Shown: piece by piece, positions 34,528-43,931 of the stretch | How the letters are laid out: the number at the start of each line of letters is the position of its first letter | Numbering within the stretch: position 1 is the first letter of the stretch | Origin: an uncultured Verrucomicrobiales bacterium | GTDB lineage: Bacteria > Verrucomicrobiota > Verrucomicrobiia > Verrucomicrobiales > Akkermansiaceae | Reading direction: 5' to 3' | DNA: 64,000 bases | NCBI GenBank assembly: GCA_949373085.1 | Contig: CASICJ010000028.1 | Location: 1 to 64,000 of the forward strand | Translations under genes and position numbers: made by a program | The notes under the pieces: model-generated | Database searches by the model: none | What the model was told of the DNA's origin: nothing | What the model saw: only the letters and a program-made list of their open reading frames with translations

Positions 34528-35652
34528 ATGAATCAGGAACACCCTTCAGAATGCCCAGTCTCAGGAGACCAATCAATTCCCCCGCCCCCTCTAGAATATC
34601 ATGATACTCGTTGGGATCTCTCAGAAGATGCTGATCGCCTTTGTCCGATTCCAAGCGAGCATGCCGAAAGTCTTGAGCAATCCGCCAAATTAGCTTGGCG
34701 AAACTCCGTCCGCTGTATCGGAAGAAGACTTTGGAAAGGGTTGGATGTGATCGATGCACGAAGCCTTAAGGAACCTGATGATATTTTTGAGGCTCTTCTC
34801 ACTCACCTCCGCAAAGCCACCAACGGTGGAAAGATTATTCCCGTCATGACGGTGTTTCGAGAATGGCTTTCGGATGCCCCCGAAATCCGAATTTGGAACC
34901 ATCAATTGATTCGCTATGCGGGTTACGCAAATACGAATGGGAAAAGGCTAGGTGACCCGATGAATGTCGAGCTCACGAGACTCGCACTAAAACTCGGATG
35001 GCAACCGCCATCGGAACGAGGTCATTTCGACCTCCTCCCTATCATTATCCAATCGGGAGAAAAAATACAATGGTACGAACTCCCTAAGCATGAAGTTCAC
35101 GAAGTCAAAATCCGGCATCCCAAATACCCCTGCATTGAGCAAATGGAATTAAAGTGGCATGCAGTTCCAGTTGTTTCGGATATGATTTTTGCGACAGGTT
35201 CTACTCTTCACTCGTGTGCTCCTTTCAGCGGATATTATCTCGGCACGGAAATTGGGGCGCGTAATTTTGCAGACCCAAACCGCTATAATTTATTACCCGA
35301 ACTTGCGAGAGGGCTCGGCCTTGACACCAACAATCGACGGAGTCTCTGGAAAGATCATGCCCTTATAATTCTCAATGAAGCGGTCTTGTGGTCTTTTGAC
35401 ACTGAGGGTGTAGGGATCGCGGACCATCATGGCGCATCTGACGATTTTCTGCATTTCTGTAAACAAGAAACAAAAGCAGGACGAGATGTCAGAGCAGAAT
35501 GGAGTTGGATCGTTCCTCCAATTTCAGGTTCTGCAACATCGGTATTCCATAACCGCTATAACGAATCCGCTGTTTACCCAAATTTTCTTCTTCAGGTAGC
35601 GGCGTGGGAAACAAAGCGAGGGCAGAAGCTTCTTGCCTCACAGGGGATTTGA
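34528..35652 (+). CDS. nos: Nitric oxide synthase oxygenase (stand-alone bacterial NOS)
   Basis: The family oxidises L-arginine to citrulline and nitric oxide at a cysteine-ligated heme with a pterin cofactor. The 374-residue product is the size of bacterial NOS oxygenases. The heme-ligand Cys63 lies in AWRNSVRCIGRRLW, with the stacking Trp57 six residues before it. The substrate-binding Glu241 is in YYLGTEIGARN. LWKDHALIILNEAVL and ADHHGAS are family segments. WSWIVPPISGSATSVFH is the pterin-site block and resembles the animal form IVPPISGSLTPVFH. One oddity is Tyr236 where the Trp of GWYM is usual. No reductase domain or adjacent flavodoxin is present, so cellular reductases would have to supply electrons. 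The gene stands alone between the sulfatase run and a convergent RND pump. Confidence 0.94.
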   Translation: MNQEHPSECPVSGDQSIPPPPLEYHDTRWDLSEDADRLCPIPSEHAESLEQSAKLAWRNSVRCIGRRLWKGLDVIDARSLKEPDDIFEALLTHLRKATNGGKIIPVMTVFREWLSDAPEIRIWNHQLIRYAGYANTNGKRLGDPMNVELTRLALKLGWQPPSERGHFDLLPIIIQSGEKIQWYELPKHEVHEVKIRHPKYPCIEQMELKWHAVPVVSDMIFATGSTLHSCAPFSGYYLGTEIGARNFADPNRYNLLPELARGLGLDTNNRRSLWKDHALIILNEAVLWSFDTEGVGIADHHGASDDFLHFCKQETKAGRDVRAEWSWIVPPISGSATSVFHNRYNESAVYPNFLLQVAAWETKRGQKLLASQGI

Positions 35653-35736
35653 ATAAATTTGGGCGACCTACCTAGGAGTGCCCATCCGAAAAAGCTATCA
35701 GGACCGCAAAAACGGTCTTGAGGTAAACCCACCCCC

Positions 35737-38700
35737 TCATGAACGATCAGAATGAAAGCCCAACAGACGCTTCAAAGATCGGCCAATATCGTCAGCAACA
35801 AGGAGAGCGCAGGGAATTAGGAATAAGGTGATGGCGGTGGCAAAAAGAATGCCGTAAGCCAATGAAACTGCCATTGGAATAAGAAACTGGGCTTGAAGAG
35901 ATTGATCCAGCAGCAAGGGGACAAGACCTGCGAAGGTCGTAAGAGATGTCAGGATAATGGGACGGAACCGTCGTGCCCCGGCGGCAAGCGCCGCTTCAAT
36001 AAGAGGCATTCCAGAACGACGCCTCTTATTCACAAAATCAACCATGACAAGCGAGTCGTTTACCACAACACCAGCAAGCGCAAGCATTCCAAAAACCGAA
36101 AGGAAGTTGGGGGTGATATCCATAATCAAATGTCCCAGCAAAGCACCAATCACCCCAAAAGGTACTGCCAACAAAACATAAATCGGCTGAACGACAGAGC
36201 GGAATGGAATCGCCAAGAGTGCGTAGAGCGCAAAAATAAGGAACGCGGCATTAAGCCAGGTTTTCTTCACTGATTCCTCGTGCTCGGCAACATATCCCGT
36301 CCAGAGAAAAGAGAGCCCCTTCACTTTGTCAGTTAATTTGCGAATCTTAGGATCAATCTCTTCGGCAATACCAATAATATCAACGCTGTCGTCTTGTGGC
36401 ATACCACCAATTCGAATCACTTCGGCACCATCATTTCGCTCAACAAATGTCGGAGCCTTAGTGAATCTATAATTCGCCACCGTATTCAGCGAAACTTCCC
36501 CGCCTCTTGGAGAACGTATCTTCAGCCTTGATAAAGTATGGAGCGATTTTCGATCGTCCTTAGGCAAACGAAGCATAATACGGATCTCCTCGCTATCACG
36601 AATGATTCTCTGGGCTTCTTCTCCATAGAAAGCCTGTCTTACTTGTTGCGCAAGAAGTCCTTGAGTGATCCCGAGTTCCGCGGCACGGGGCTTGAGGGTA
36701 AACTCAATCTCATCTTGACCGCGATTAATCTGTGCCCAAGCACCACCAATACCCTCGTACTCTCGCATCAGTTTTTTAATTTCCTCGGCGATCTGATTTT
36801 TCGCCTCCGAATTTGGCCCCCGAAGCTCAAGCGCCATTGGTTCACCACTCCCGGCATTCTCTTTCTGCTCCTCGCGACGCTCTTTTCCGGTAATTTCGGC
36901 ATGAATATAGAACGAATCTGCTTCTTCGATTTCGCCAACCAATTGGGTCCAACGTTTTGCGATTTGTGCATTGGTTGGTCCAGCTTCAGAACGTTCACTT
37001 GGCGGCATTACCTCGACAACAACCTTGCCACGCGATGAGTCAGAACGGCCTTCAAAGTCAGACGATCCAGTGATCCGAGCCACGTTTCGGATCAGGGTCT
37101 CCCCAGTCTTTGGATCGGTGTATTCCTTCTTCAGGATCTCAGTGGCAGCTGTAATACGCTCAATATAGGCGTGTGTCCGCTCTATCGGCAAATCGTTGGG
37201 CAAATTCAGGTCCGCAGAAATACGCAAGTTTTCTACCGCCGGAAAAGAAGCGAATCCCATCCGGCCACCAGCCCAGTATCCAGCCATCGCTATCGCTAAT
37301 GAGATAAAAAGAGCCAAAACCGAAAAACGATAACGCACCGCGACTTTCAAAATCGGAATATAAACACGATCAACAAACCTCTCCATCCCATCAGCAATTC
37401 CTTTTTGAAAGCGCCCAAAACCACCAATGTTTTTCCCCCGTGGACGCACGTGCTTCAGGTGCGACGGCAAGATGAGTTTGGATTCGACTAACGAGAACAA
37501 GAGAACAGGAATGACGACCGGCGGGATCTGTTTTGCAAAGTCGCCCCACCCTCCACTGACGTGTGACAAGGGGACGAAGGCAGCTATCGTGGTCAAGATT
37601 CCAAAGGTCACCGGGACCGCGACCTCTTTTGTTCCAAGAACAGAAGCTTCAAGTGGATCCATTCCAGTCCGTAATTTCGAGAAAACGTTTTCACCAGTCA
37701 CAATTGCATCATCGACCACCACTCCAAGTACGATAATAAACCCAAAAAGACTCATTACATTAGCAGTTATGGGATAGATCTCAAAAAATGGTAGGTCCAT
37801 CGACATCACCAAAACGCCGCCAGCAAAGCTGATGGGAATGCCTAGGACAACCCACAGCGCAACCTGCGGGCGCAGGAACAGGCCGAGAATTAAAAAGACC
37901 AAAACGCACCCCTGAAGTAACGAACTGATTAGCGTGCCGAGACGACCCCGGATCGATAGAGAGCTATCATTCCAAGCATAAAGGTGCGCTCCCTCGGGAG
38001 CGCGTGCCGAAACGTATTCCTTAATACGATCCGAGATCTCAATCGCATCCTCACCGCGTGCCCGCCGAACTTGAATAAACATTGCAGGTCGCCCATTAAA
38101 CTCGACGATTTTTTGTTCCTCCTCAAACCCGTCATTTACCTTAGCAACCTCTCCCAGCATGACGTCGGCACCATTAGCAGCCCGGATCAAGATCTTCTTA
38201 AACTCGGCGGCCTGGTAGGCCTGACCACGTGTCTTGACAACGAGTCGGCCACTATCGCTGCGGATCGTCCCCGCTGTCAGATTGATCGATGAACTACGGA
38301 TGGCATCAGCAAGCTCACGAAAGGTGAGCTTGTAGGCACGCAATTTAGCGAGATCTGCCTCAATTGAGATTTCAGTTTTTCGGACTCCCTGGATATCAGC
38401 ACGACTGACACCCTCCAACTCAAGAATTTCCCGCTGCACTTTCTTAGTGACTTGGAGCAAAGCCGCCTCATCAAATTCACCAGTCACCGCCACACTCAGC
38501 ACCGGCAACCGACCACTGGAATCAGGAATAATAATCTTCGCGCGCTCAGTTTCACCAGGAAACGTCGAGATGGTATCGATGCGGCCCTTGATCTCATCGA
38601 GCAGCTTATCAAGGTCGACTCCTTCCTTCGCCTTGAAGTAAAACTTCGCCATTCCCGGCATTCCGTCGGAATTAATTTCGCGAATACCACTAATCCCCTC

Positions 38701-38913
38701 CAGAGCACGTTCAACGGGAATCAGCACATTTTCCTCGATATCCTTTGGGGTTCCTCCGCGATAGGGCATCTCCATGTAAACGATCTCCCATGCGCTTGAT
38801 TCAGGGATGACCTCCAGTGGCACCTTGTTCCATGCCGCGTTGAAGCCCGCCGCGAGGATCGCAAACATTAACAGGTTGGCTGCGATGCCATTATTGGCGA
38901 ACCAGCGAATCAT
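35737..38913 (-). CDS. RND-family efflux transporter, inner-membrane pump
   Basis: This 1058-residue transporter has the RND layout. The N-terminal helix (NLLMFAILAAGFNAAW) is followed by a large periplasmic domain, helices 2-6 around residues 330-560, a second periplasmic domain and a final helix group. TM4 contains VLGVVVDDAIVTGENV, with the paired aspartates of the proton relay. GVVVNDSLVMVDFVNKRR in the second half is the matching TM10 segment. Sequence style is that of the AcrB/MexB-like HAE1 or related CzcA-like exporters; heavy-metal specificity is not indicated. Its ATG overlaps the stop of the adaptor gene by one base. An outer-membrane channel gene is not seen nearby. Confidence 0.93.
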   Translation of the reverse strand: MIRWFANNGIAANLLMFAILAAGFNAAWNKVPLEVIPESSAWEIVYMEMPYRGGTPKDIEENVLIPVERALEGISGIREINSDGMPGMAKFYFKAKEGVDLDKLLDEIKGRIDTISTFPGETERAKIIIPDSSGRLPVLSVAVTGEFDEAALLQVTKKVQREILELEGVSRADIQGVRKTEISIEADLAKLRAYKLTFRELADAIRSSSINLTAGTIRSDSGRLVVKTRGQAYQAAEFKKILIRAANGADVMLGEVAKVNDGFEEEQKIVEFNGRPAMFIQVRRARGEDAIEISDRIKEYVSARAPEGAHLYAWNDSSLSIRGRLGTLISSLLQGCVLVFLILGLFLRPQVALWVVLGIPISFAGGVLVMSMDLPFFEIYPITANVMSLFGFIIVLGVVVDDAIVTGENVFSKLRTGMDPLEASVLGTKEVAVPVTFGILTTIAAFVPLSHVSGGWGDFAKQIPPVVIPVLLFSLVESKLILPSHLKHVRPRGKNIGGFGRFQKGIADGMERFVDRVYIPILKVAVRYRFSVLALFISLAIAMAGYWAGGRMGFASFPAVENLRISADLNLPNDLPIERTHAYIERITAATEILKKEYTDPKTGETLIRNVARITGSSDFEGRSDSSRGKVVVEVMPPSERSEAGPTNAQIAKRWTQLVGEIEEADSFYIHAEITGKERREEQKENAGSGEPMALELRGPNSEAKNQIAEEIKKLMREYEGIGGAWAQINRGQDEIEFTLKPRAAELGITQGLLAQQVRQAFYGEEAQRIIRDSEEIRIMLRLPKDDRKSLHTLSRLKIRSPRGGEVSLNTVANYRFTKAPTFVERNDGAEVIRIGGMPQDDSVDIIGIAEEIDPKIRKLTDKVKGLSFLWTGYVAEHEESVKKTWLNAAFLIFALYALLAIPFRSVVQPIYVLLAVPFGVIGALLGHLIMDITPNFLSVFGMLALAGVVVNDSLVMVDFVNKRRRSGMPLIEAALAAGARRFRPIILTSLTTFAGLVPLLLDQSLQAQFLIPMAVSLAYGILFATAITLFLIPCALLVADDIGRSLKRLLGFHSDRS

Positions 38914-40193
38914 TAGTCCGTCTTGTTATCGTTGCCATTAGTAGCAACAGGGGTTTCACCTTCCGGAGAAGGGTCCGGCAAAATTTCAACCGGAGTCCCA
39001 TCCGGAGTATACACAAGAAAAGCAGTTGCAAGTAAAGTGCCATCAACGAGGGACTCGTCACTGACAATCAAATCGGTCTCGTTTTCCCAGAGCGGAGTCA
39101 CCATACGTTTACTGATCATATGAGAATCTCGATCAACGACCGTGATACGTGAAAGTTGACGAACCGCTTCGCGCGGGATCACAACGACTTTCTCGAAGGG
39201 CCGCCCGGGAACTTTTGCAGAAACCGGCTGTCCAATCCGAAGCGGTGCCTTCCCTGATTCCCGACCGAATGGATCATCAATGCGAGCGATCGCAAAGAGA
39301 TCGAGCGACTGTTCATTCAATGCCCCTTCGGTTCGCACAATCCACGCTTCCCGCTCAATTTTATTACTCTCGTCCAGAGCATCGCGAAGGATGATCTTGA
39401 CCGGTGAATCACTTGCTTCCTCTGGCAATTCAAGAAATCGAATATGCCTAGCCTCAATTGGGAGGCGCACCTCGGCATAGTCTACCGCAAAGATGGAAGC
39501 GAGGCTCGTTCCACTGCTTATCGTTTGACTGACTCCGACCATGCGCTGCCGAATTCGGCCATCAAACGGAGCACGAATCTGGCAACGTTCAAGACCACGC
39601 TCGGCCTGTTCCAGCTGGGCAGCAGCAGCTTCAACACGAGCTTCTGCCTCGCGTAACTGCGGAACGCGCAGTACGAGATCGCTGGGTTCCTCTTCATAAC
39701 CAAGATCCTCCCAATCCAAGCGAGCCTGCTTAGCCCGTGTCTGCTCCTGTGCGAGTATCGCAAGCGCTTGGGCCTCCTGCGATTTTGCACTCGCAACCGC
39801 TGTTTTGAAATCCGCCTTATCAAGCTCCACGAGAACAGTCCCTTCCTCAAAGTAGGCTCCATCCTCAAACTGAGGATGAGTTGCCACAATCCGTCCACTC
39901 ACTTGTGAAGTGAGATTGATTTGATTGTGTGCCCTTACCACTCCGCTGGTTTCGATCTGTGGTTCAAAATCAACAACAGTCAGTTCGATAACTCTTGTCT
40001 TTGGCAGTTGGGGTAAATCCCGCTGCCGCTTTTCCCGAATTTCTGGTTGCATCCAGTAATCGAATGCAACCCATCCAGTTCCAAGCAAAATCAATGGTAG
40101 GATCAGACGCCAAACCCTTCCAAGAGCTCCAACCTTAGTTGCCGGGAGCAGGGTCACACTTCGACTAGTTTGAGATTCAGTTGATTCTGCCAT
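38913..40193 (-). CDS. RND periplasmic adaptor (membrane fusion protein)
   Basis: This is a 426-residue HlyD/AcrA-like adaptor. One membrane anchor (VWRLILPLILLGTGWVAFDYW) follows a short cytoplasmic start. The barrel-sandwich (lipoyl-like) halves flank a coiled-coil hairpin (ATHPQFEDGAYFEEGTVLVE, then the alanine/glutamine-rich SQEAQALAILAQEQTR). RCQIRAPFDGRI is the second lipoyl half. It would join the inner-membrane pump, whose gene overlaps it by one base (TAATG), to an outer-membrane channel. The two genes form a clear operon. Confidence 0.93.
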   Translation of the reverse strand: MAESTESQTSRSVTLLPATKVGALGRVWRLILPLILLGTGWVAFDYWMQPEIREKRQRDLPQLPKTRVIELTVVDFEPQIETSGVVRAHNQINLTSQVSGRIVATHPQFEDGAYFEEGTVLVELDKADFKTAVASAKSQEAQALAILAQEQTRAKQARLDWEDLGYEEEPSDLVLRVPQLREAEARVEAAAAQLEQAERGLERCQIRAPFDGRIRQRMVGVSQTISSGTSLASIFAVDYAEVRLPIEARHIRFLELPEEASDSPVKIILRDALDESNKIEREAWIVRTEGALNEQSLDLFAIARIDDPFGRESGKAPLRIGQPVSAKVPGRPFEKVVVIPREAVRQLSRITVVDRDSHMISKRMVTPLWENETDLIVSDESLVDGTLLATAFLVYTPDGTPVEILPDPSPEGETPVATNGNDNKTD

Positions 40194-40252
40194 TTACCGC
40201 TTTTTTTGTTGGGGAAAGATATCCAGCATTACTCAACCTTCGATAAAAAACA

Positions 40253-41800
40253 TCACTTCGATTTACGGAAAGCAATTAAGTGTTCTTCCGTACGGATATA
40301 GATTGAATTTTGGTCGATAGATGGAGTCGTTTCGGACTCTTCGCCAAGGTCATACGAATGAATCTCCTTAAATTGCCTGCCGGTCGCAACAACTGAGATC
40401 ACTCCGTGACTGGCAACGAGGTAAAGGTGCCCGTTAGCGTAGACCGGAGAAGCGGTGCACTGGCCTCCAAGACTCGAAATTCTGTTGCGGTAGATAATCT
40501 TACCATTTTGGGCGTCAGTCGCTGCGAGAACTCCTCCCGCCCGGATCAGGTAGATAATGCCATCGTGTAGAAGCGGAGAAGGGATTTCTGGGATATTGCG
40601 GTTTACTGACCAACTTGAGTGACTCTCTGTAACGTCCCCAGAGCCACCCGGCCGAACTGCCACGAGCAGTGGCTTCCCAGGCTTGTCCTTGAAACCCTTC
40701 ATGAACTCCTCCTCACTCCAAGCCCGGTCTTTATCTTTATCAAACCAACTCAAGATCCAGTCCACACGTTCCTCACGCTTTTTTAGATCGTCAGGCATGG
40801 GAAAACCAAATCCGGGGTGATCAACCGGAAGTTCCGGTCGGAAAGGAAAGGTAAAAGGCGGCTTCATTTCCGACCTTTCAATCTTACTATTCTTGTTCTC
40901 GTCAAAGGGCAGAATTGCATCCCAGAATGGCTTTGGGTTGGTCTCTGCATCGCCATCACCACCTCTCCGTGACGAAGAGGCAAAGACATGATCACGGTTG
41001 GCGACCGGAACCGCGATCGTCTCGCGGGAAAAACCAGTAGTATGCCACTTCCCCTCGCCTGTTGTCGGATCATAACCATTGAGACGTCCATCTCCCAAAA
41101 CGACAAGATCCGATCCCGCCTTGTGGTTCCAGATGATGGGCGTCGACCAGCCGCTGCGAGAAAATGGCCGCGCTGTCTTCCATACTTCCTTTCCCGTCGC
41201 TTTTTCGTATGCGATGACCTTAGAGCGGCTCAACTTACTGCCAGGTAGATTTCGGTCGTCATCAAGAACCATAATCACCATCTTACCGAAACCGATTGGC
41301 GAGCTTGCCATTCCATACAAGGTCTGGGGAGTTGGAATCGGCTTCTTCCAAATTTCGTTGCCATCGTGGTCGTAACAAAGAAATCCATAGGACCCGAAGT
41401 AGACAATGACATATTGTTCATCGACCAAAACAGTCGAAGAAGCCTGACTCGCGGCACGGTGAACCTTCTCCGTCGCCTTTACCGGAGAGAACCTTCGCCA
41501 GCGCTCTCTCCCGCTCTCTTTATCGAGGGCAATTGTCATCAACTTGCGATCTCTAACAGCAGTGAAAAAAATCTGACTCTCCGATAAAACAGGTGAAGAC
41601 AGCCCCTGCGGAATTGGGACACGCCACGCTTCGTAAGCTTTGCCAACTCGCACGGGTGGCTGACAGCCAACTGCAATCCCGGAACCGTTAGGACCACGGA
41701 AACGATTCCAAACACCAGTCTGATCCGCCCTCACGGAGGGAATTAGCAAAAGCATAAGACCAAACAACTTAAAGAATACCTGCGTCTTTTCTATGATCAT
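40253..41800 (-). CDS. Secreted PQQ-type beta-propeller protein with EF-hand-like loops
   Basis: The start at ATG 41800 gives the signal KLFGLMLLLIPSVRA and 515 residues; the longer ORF adds 27 unlikely residues. Propeller blades are repeated, each with motifs such as GPNGSGIAVG, ALDKESGRERWRRF and AYEKATGKEVWKTARPF, as in BamB-like and quinoprotein-like proteins. Two EF-hand-like loops interrupt the propeller (DENKNSKIERSE, DKDKDRAWSEEE). These proteins are common in PVC bacteria and mostly have no proven enzyme activity; PQQ binding is not assured. It lies between the RND operon and the ABC exporter with gaps of 59 and 102 bases. Confidence 0.85.
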   Translation of the reverse strand: MIIEKTQVFFKLFGLMLLLIPSVRADQTGVWNRFRGPNGSGIAVGCQPPVRVGKAYEAWRVPIPQGLSSPVLSESQIFFTAVRDRKLMTIALDKESGRERWRRFSPVKATEKVHRAASQASSTVLVDEQYVIVYFGSYGFLCYDHDGNEIWKKPIPTPQTLYGMASSPIGFGKMVIMVLDDDRNLPGSKLSRSKVIAYEKATGKEVWKTARPFSRSGWSTPIIWNHKAGSDLVVLGDGRLNGYDPTTGEGKWHTTGFSRETIAVPVANRDHVFASSSRRGGDGDAETNPKPFWDAILPFDENKNSKIERSEMKPPFTFPFRPELPVDHPGFGFPMPDDLKKREERVDWILSWFDKDKDRAWSEEEFMKGFKDKPGKPLLVAVRPGGSGDVTESHSSWSVNRNIPEIPSPLLHDGIIYLIRAGGVLAATDAQNGKIIYRNRISSLGGQCTASPVYANGHLYLVASHGVISVVATGRQFKEIHSYDLGEESETTPSIDQNSIYIRTEEHLIAFRKSK

Positions 41801-41902
41801 GGTTGTCTTAAGGGCCAAGAGCTCTTTTTCCCGTTGCTTGGTATCACTTCCAAGAACTATTTCCCAATACATCGCCACCAACCAAAAAATGCGAACAATA
41901 AT

Positions 41903-43702
41903 TTACCGAAGAACAGAAATCTGGTTCGCTTCTTCCACTTCCCAACGTAAGTAAGCCTCCGCATAGGCCGAACAACCTTCGACTAGGTCATCATGGGCAC
42001 CATCTGCAGCCAATCTTCCCTGATCGAAAAAGAGGATACGCGGAGCCTGACGGAGAAGATCAATGCGATGAGTCACGAGAACCGTAGTCCCACCACTCTC
42101 CCGTGAGCGTTTTAAAACTGCCTCGTGAATTAAAAATTCACTTTCGGGCTCAACTGAGGCGGTTGGCTCATCAAGCAAGAGGATACGCGGCGTGGCCAGA
42201 AAAGCTCGTGCTAAGCTCAATCGTTGACGCTGACCTCCCGAAAGTTTCACTCCATTTTGGCCGACCTGCGTTTCATAGCCATTCTGCAAAGACAGAATAA
42301 AATCATGAGCATTAGCCTTCTTGGCAGCTGAAAAAATTTCTTCCTCAGTAGCAGCCGGATCACCATAAATCAGGTTCTTCCATATTGTGCCATCGAAAAG
42401 ATAATGGTCCTGCCCCACATACCCAATTTTCTTGCGAAGAGAGTCGAGCGTCACCATTTTGATTTGGGTCCCATCGATCGTAATCGAGCCAGAATCGACA
42501 TCATAAAAGCGGGGAATTAAATTGAGCAGCGTACTTTTCCCTGAGCCACTCCCCCCGGCAACCGCCACAAATTCACCGGCTTTGATCGAAAAACTTACCT
42601 GCTTCAAAATCGGCTTCCCTTGGAGATACGAGAAACTCACCTCGTTAAAATCTATGGCTCCATTCACGCTTCCCAAGGATCTGGCGTCCGGTTCATTTTT
42701 GATGGACACAGGTTTATCGAGAAGCTCCATAATACGCGTAGCCGCTGCTCGAGCCCGCTGGAGGATATCACTCGTTTGAGCAATCGTCCGGATGGGACTC
42801 TGCAGGCGCCACCAAAAACCACGGTAAGCCAGAAGAGCCCCGAGTGAAAAGAGACTACTGTCGTTCATGATGAGCCACGCCCCAAGGCCCAACATGATGA
42901 CATTATTGATAAAGCCAAAAACTGAAACGATTGGAAAATAGGTATTCCGAAGCCGACTTGCCTTAACACTTGAATCATAAAAATGATCAGCATTCTCGCG
43001 AAATTTCTCTGTTTCATGATCCCTACGGCCAAATGATTGAGTGACCAAGATTCCAGCTAACCGATCTTGCACGAAGGATCCGATATTCCCGAGCTTCTTT
43101 CGCACTCCAGCATAAAGTGATTTGACCCTGCGATTGTATTTTCGAATAAAAATAAAAGCGAAAGCGAGGGGAATAATAGAAACCGCACCAACCACCGGAC
43201 TGATCCAGAGAACCATGCTCGCCACTACGATAAAAGTGACGAACTCCTCCACCAATGCAGTCAGTCCCTGTAAGACCGATTGCTCCATCGCATCAACATC
43301 ACTGGTAATACGGGTGACCAGCTCGCCAGTTCTGCAATCACGGTGGTAAGCAAGTGACTGTTCCTGAAACTTAGAAAAAAGCTCGGCCCGAATATCTCGA
43401 ACAAAAGCCTGACCTGTCTTTTCGAGAAGGTAGCTCTGAACCGCACCCGCAGCAATTCCGATGAGATAGCTCCCGAGCATAATAGAGAGCCACATCACGA
43501 GAACATCGGATGTAAGAGTCTGATCAACTAAAGCGTCAGCGACAAATCCCCAAACTAAAGGATGAAAATTCACGAAAGGAACTGCAAAGACAAGAAGGGT
43601 CAACGCCCATCCGATTCGTCTGCGATAGGGGCGTAAGCGGACCCATATCCGCCCCGCCAATTCACGATCGCTCAGTTCATAGTGAAAATCATTATCCTCC
43701 AT
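41903..43702 (-). CDS. ABC exporter half-transporter (MsbA/lipid-exporter-like)
   Basis: This 599-residue fusion of a six-helix membrane domain (about 1-320) and an ATPase domain (about 345-590) works as a homodimer or heterodimer. Walker A is GGSGSGKST, the signature LSGGQRQRLSLARA, and Walker B ILLLDEPTAS, followed by the switch histidine in VLVTHRID. The D-loop has SVEPE, where SLD or ALD is more usual. Families of this type export lipids, peptides or drugs; the substrate is not evident. No accessory membrane-fusion gene is adjacent. Confidence 0.92.
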   Translation of the reverse strand: MEDNDFHYELSDRELAGRIWVRLRPYRRRIGWALTLLVFAVPFVNFHPLVWGFVADALVDQTLTSDVLVMWLSIMLGSYLIGIAAGAVQSYLLEKTGQAFVRDIRAELFSKFQEQSLAYHRDCRTGELVTRITSDVDAMEQSVLQGLTALVEEFVTFIVVASMVLWISPVVGAVSIIPLAFAFIFIRKYNRRVKSLYAGVRKKLGNIGSFVQDRLAGILVTQSFGRRDHETEKFRENADHFYDSSVKASRLRNTYFPIVSVFGFINNVIMLGLGAWLIMNDSSLFSLGALLAYRGFWWRLQSPIRTIAQTSDILQRARAAATRIMELLDKPVSIKNEPDARSLGSVNGAIDFNEVSFSYLQGKPILKQVSFSIKAGEFVAVAGGSGSGKSTLLNLIPRFYDVDSGSITIDGTQIKMVTLDSLRKKIGYVGQDHYLFDGTIWKNLIYGDPAATEEEIFSAAKKANAHDFILSLQNGYETQVGQNGVKLSGGQRQRLSLARAFLATPRILLLDEPTASVEPESEFLIHEAVLKRSRESGGTTVLVTHRIDLLRQAPRILFFDQGRLAADGAHDDLVEGCSAYAEAYLRWEVEEANQISVLR

Positions 43703-43931
43703 CGCTAGTATTCTAATGCGGGATTTCGGTTGGGCAGGCAGAATGATTTATTTTTCTCATAAAGAAATCTGATCACGACGAAAGGACTAAAGCCAGCACG
43801 CTCTTGGGGCTTAGTTAAAGATGAGTATTAATCAATAGATGACTCAATCCCTACGATCCCCACCGACCTTTCATTCCGCCAAAGGAATACGCCGATAAAT
43901 TTAGAGTTGCCAATCGCAAAGACCAAAAAAA

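Noticed and set aside
35690-35725. GACCG/CGGTC hairpin between NOS and RND genes
   Set aside because: Five base pairs only, and the T-rich stretch lies in the loop and not after the stem.
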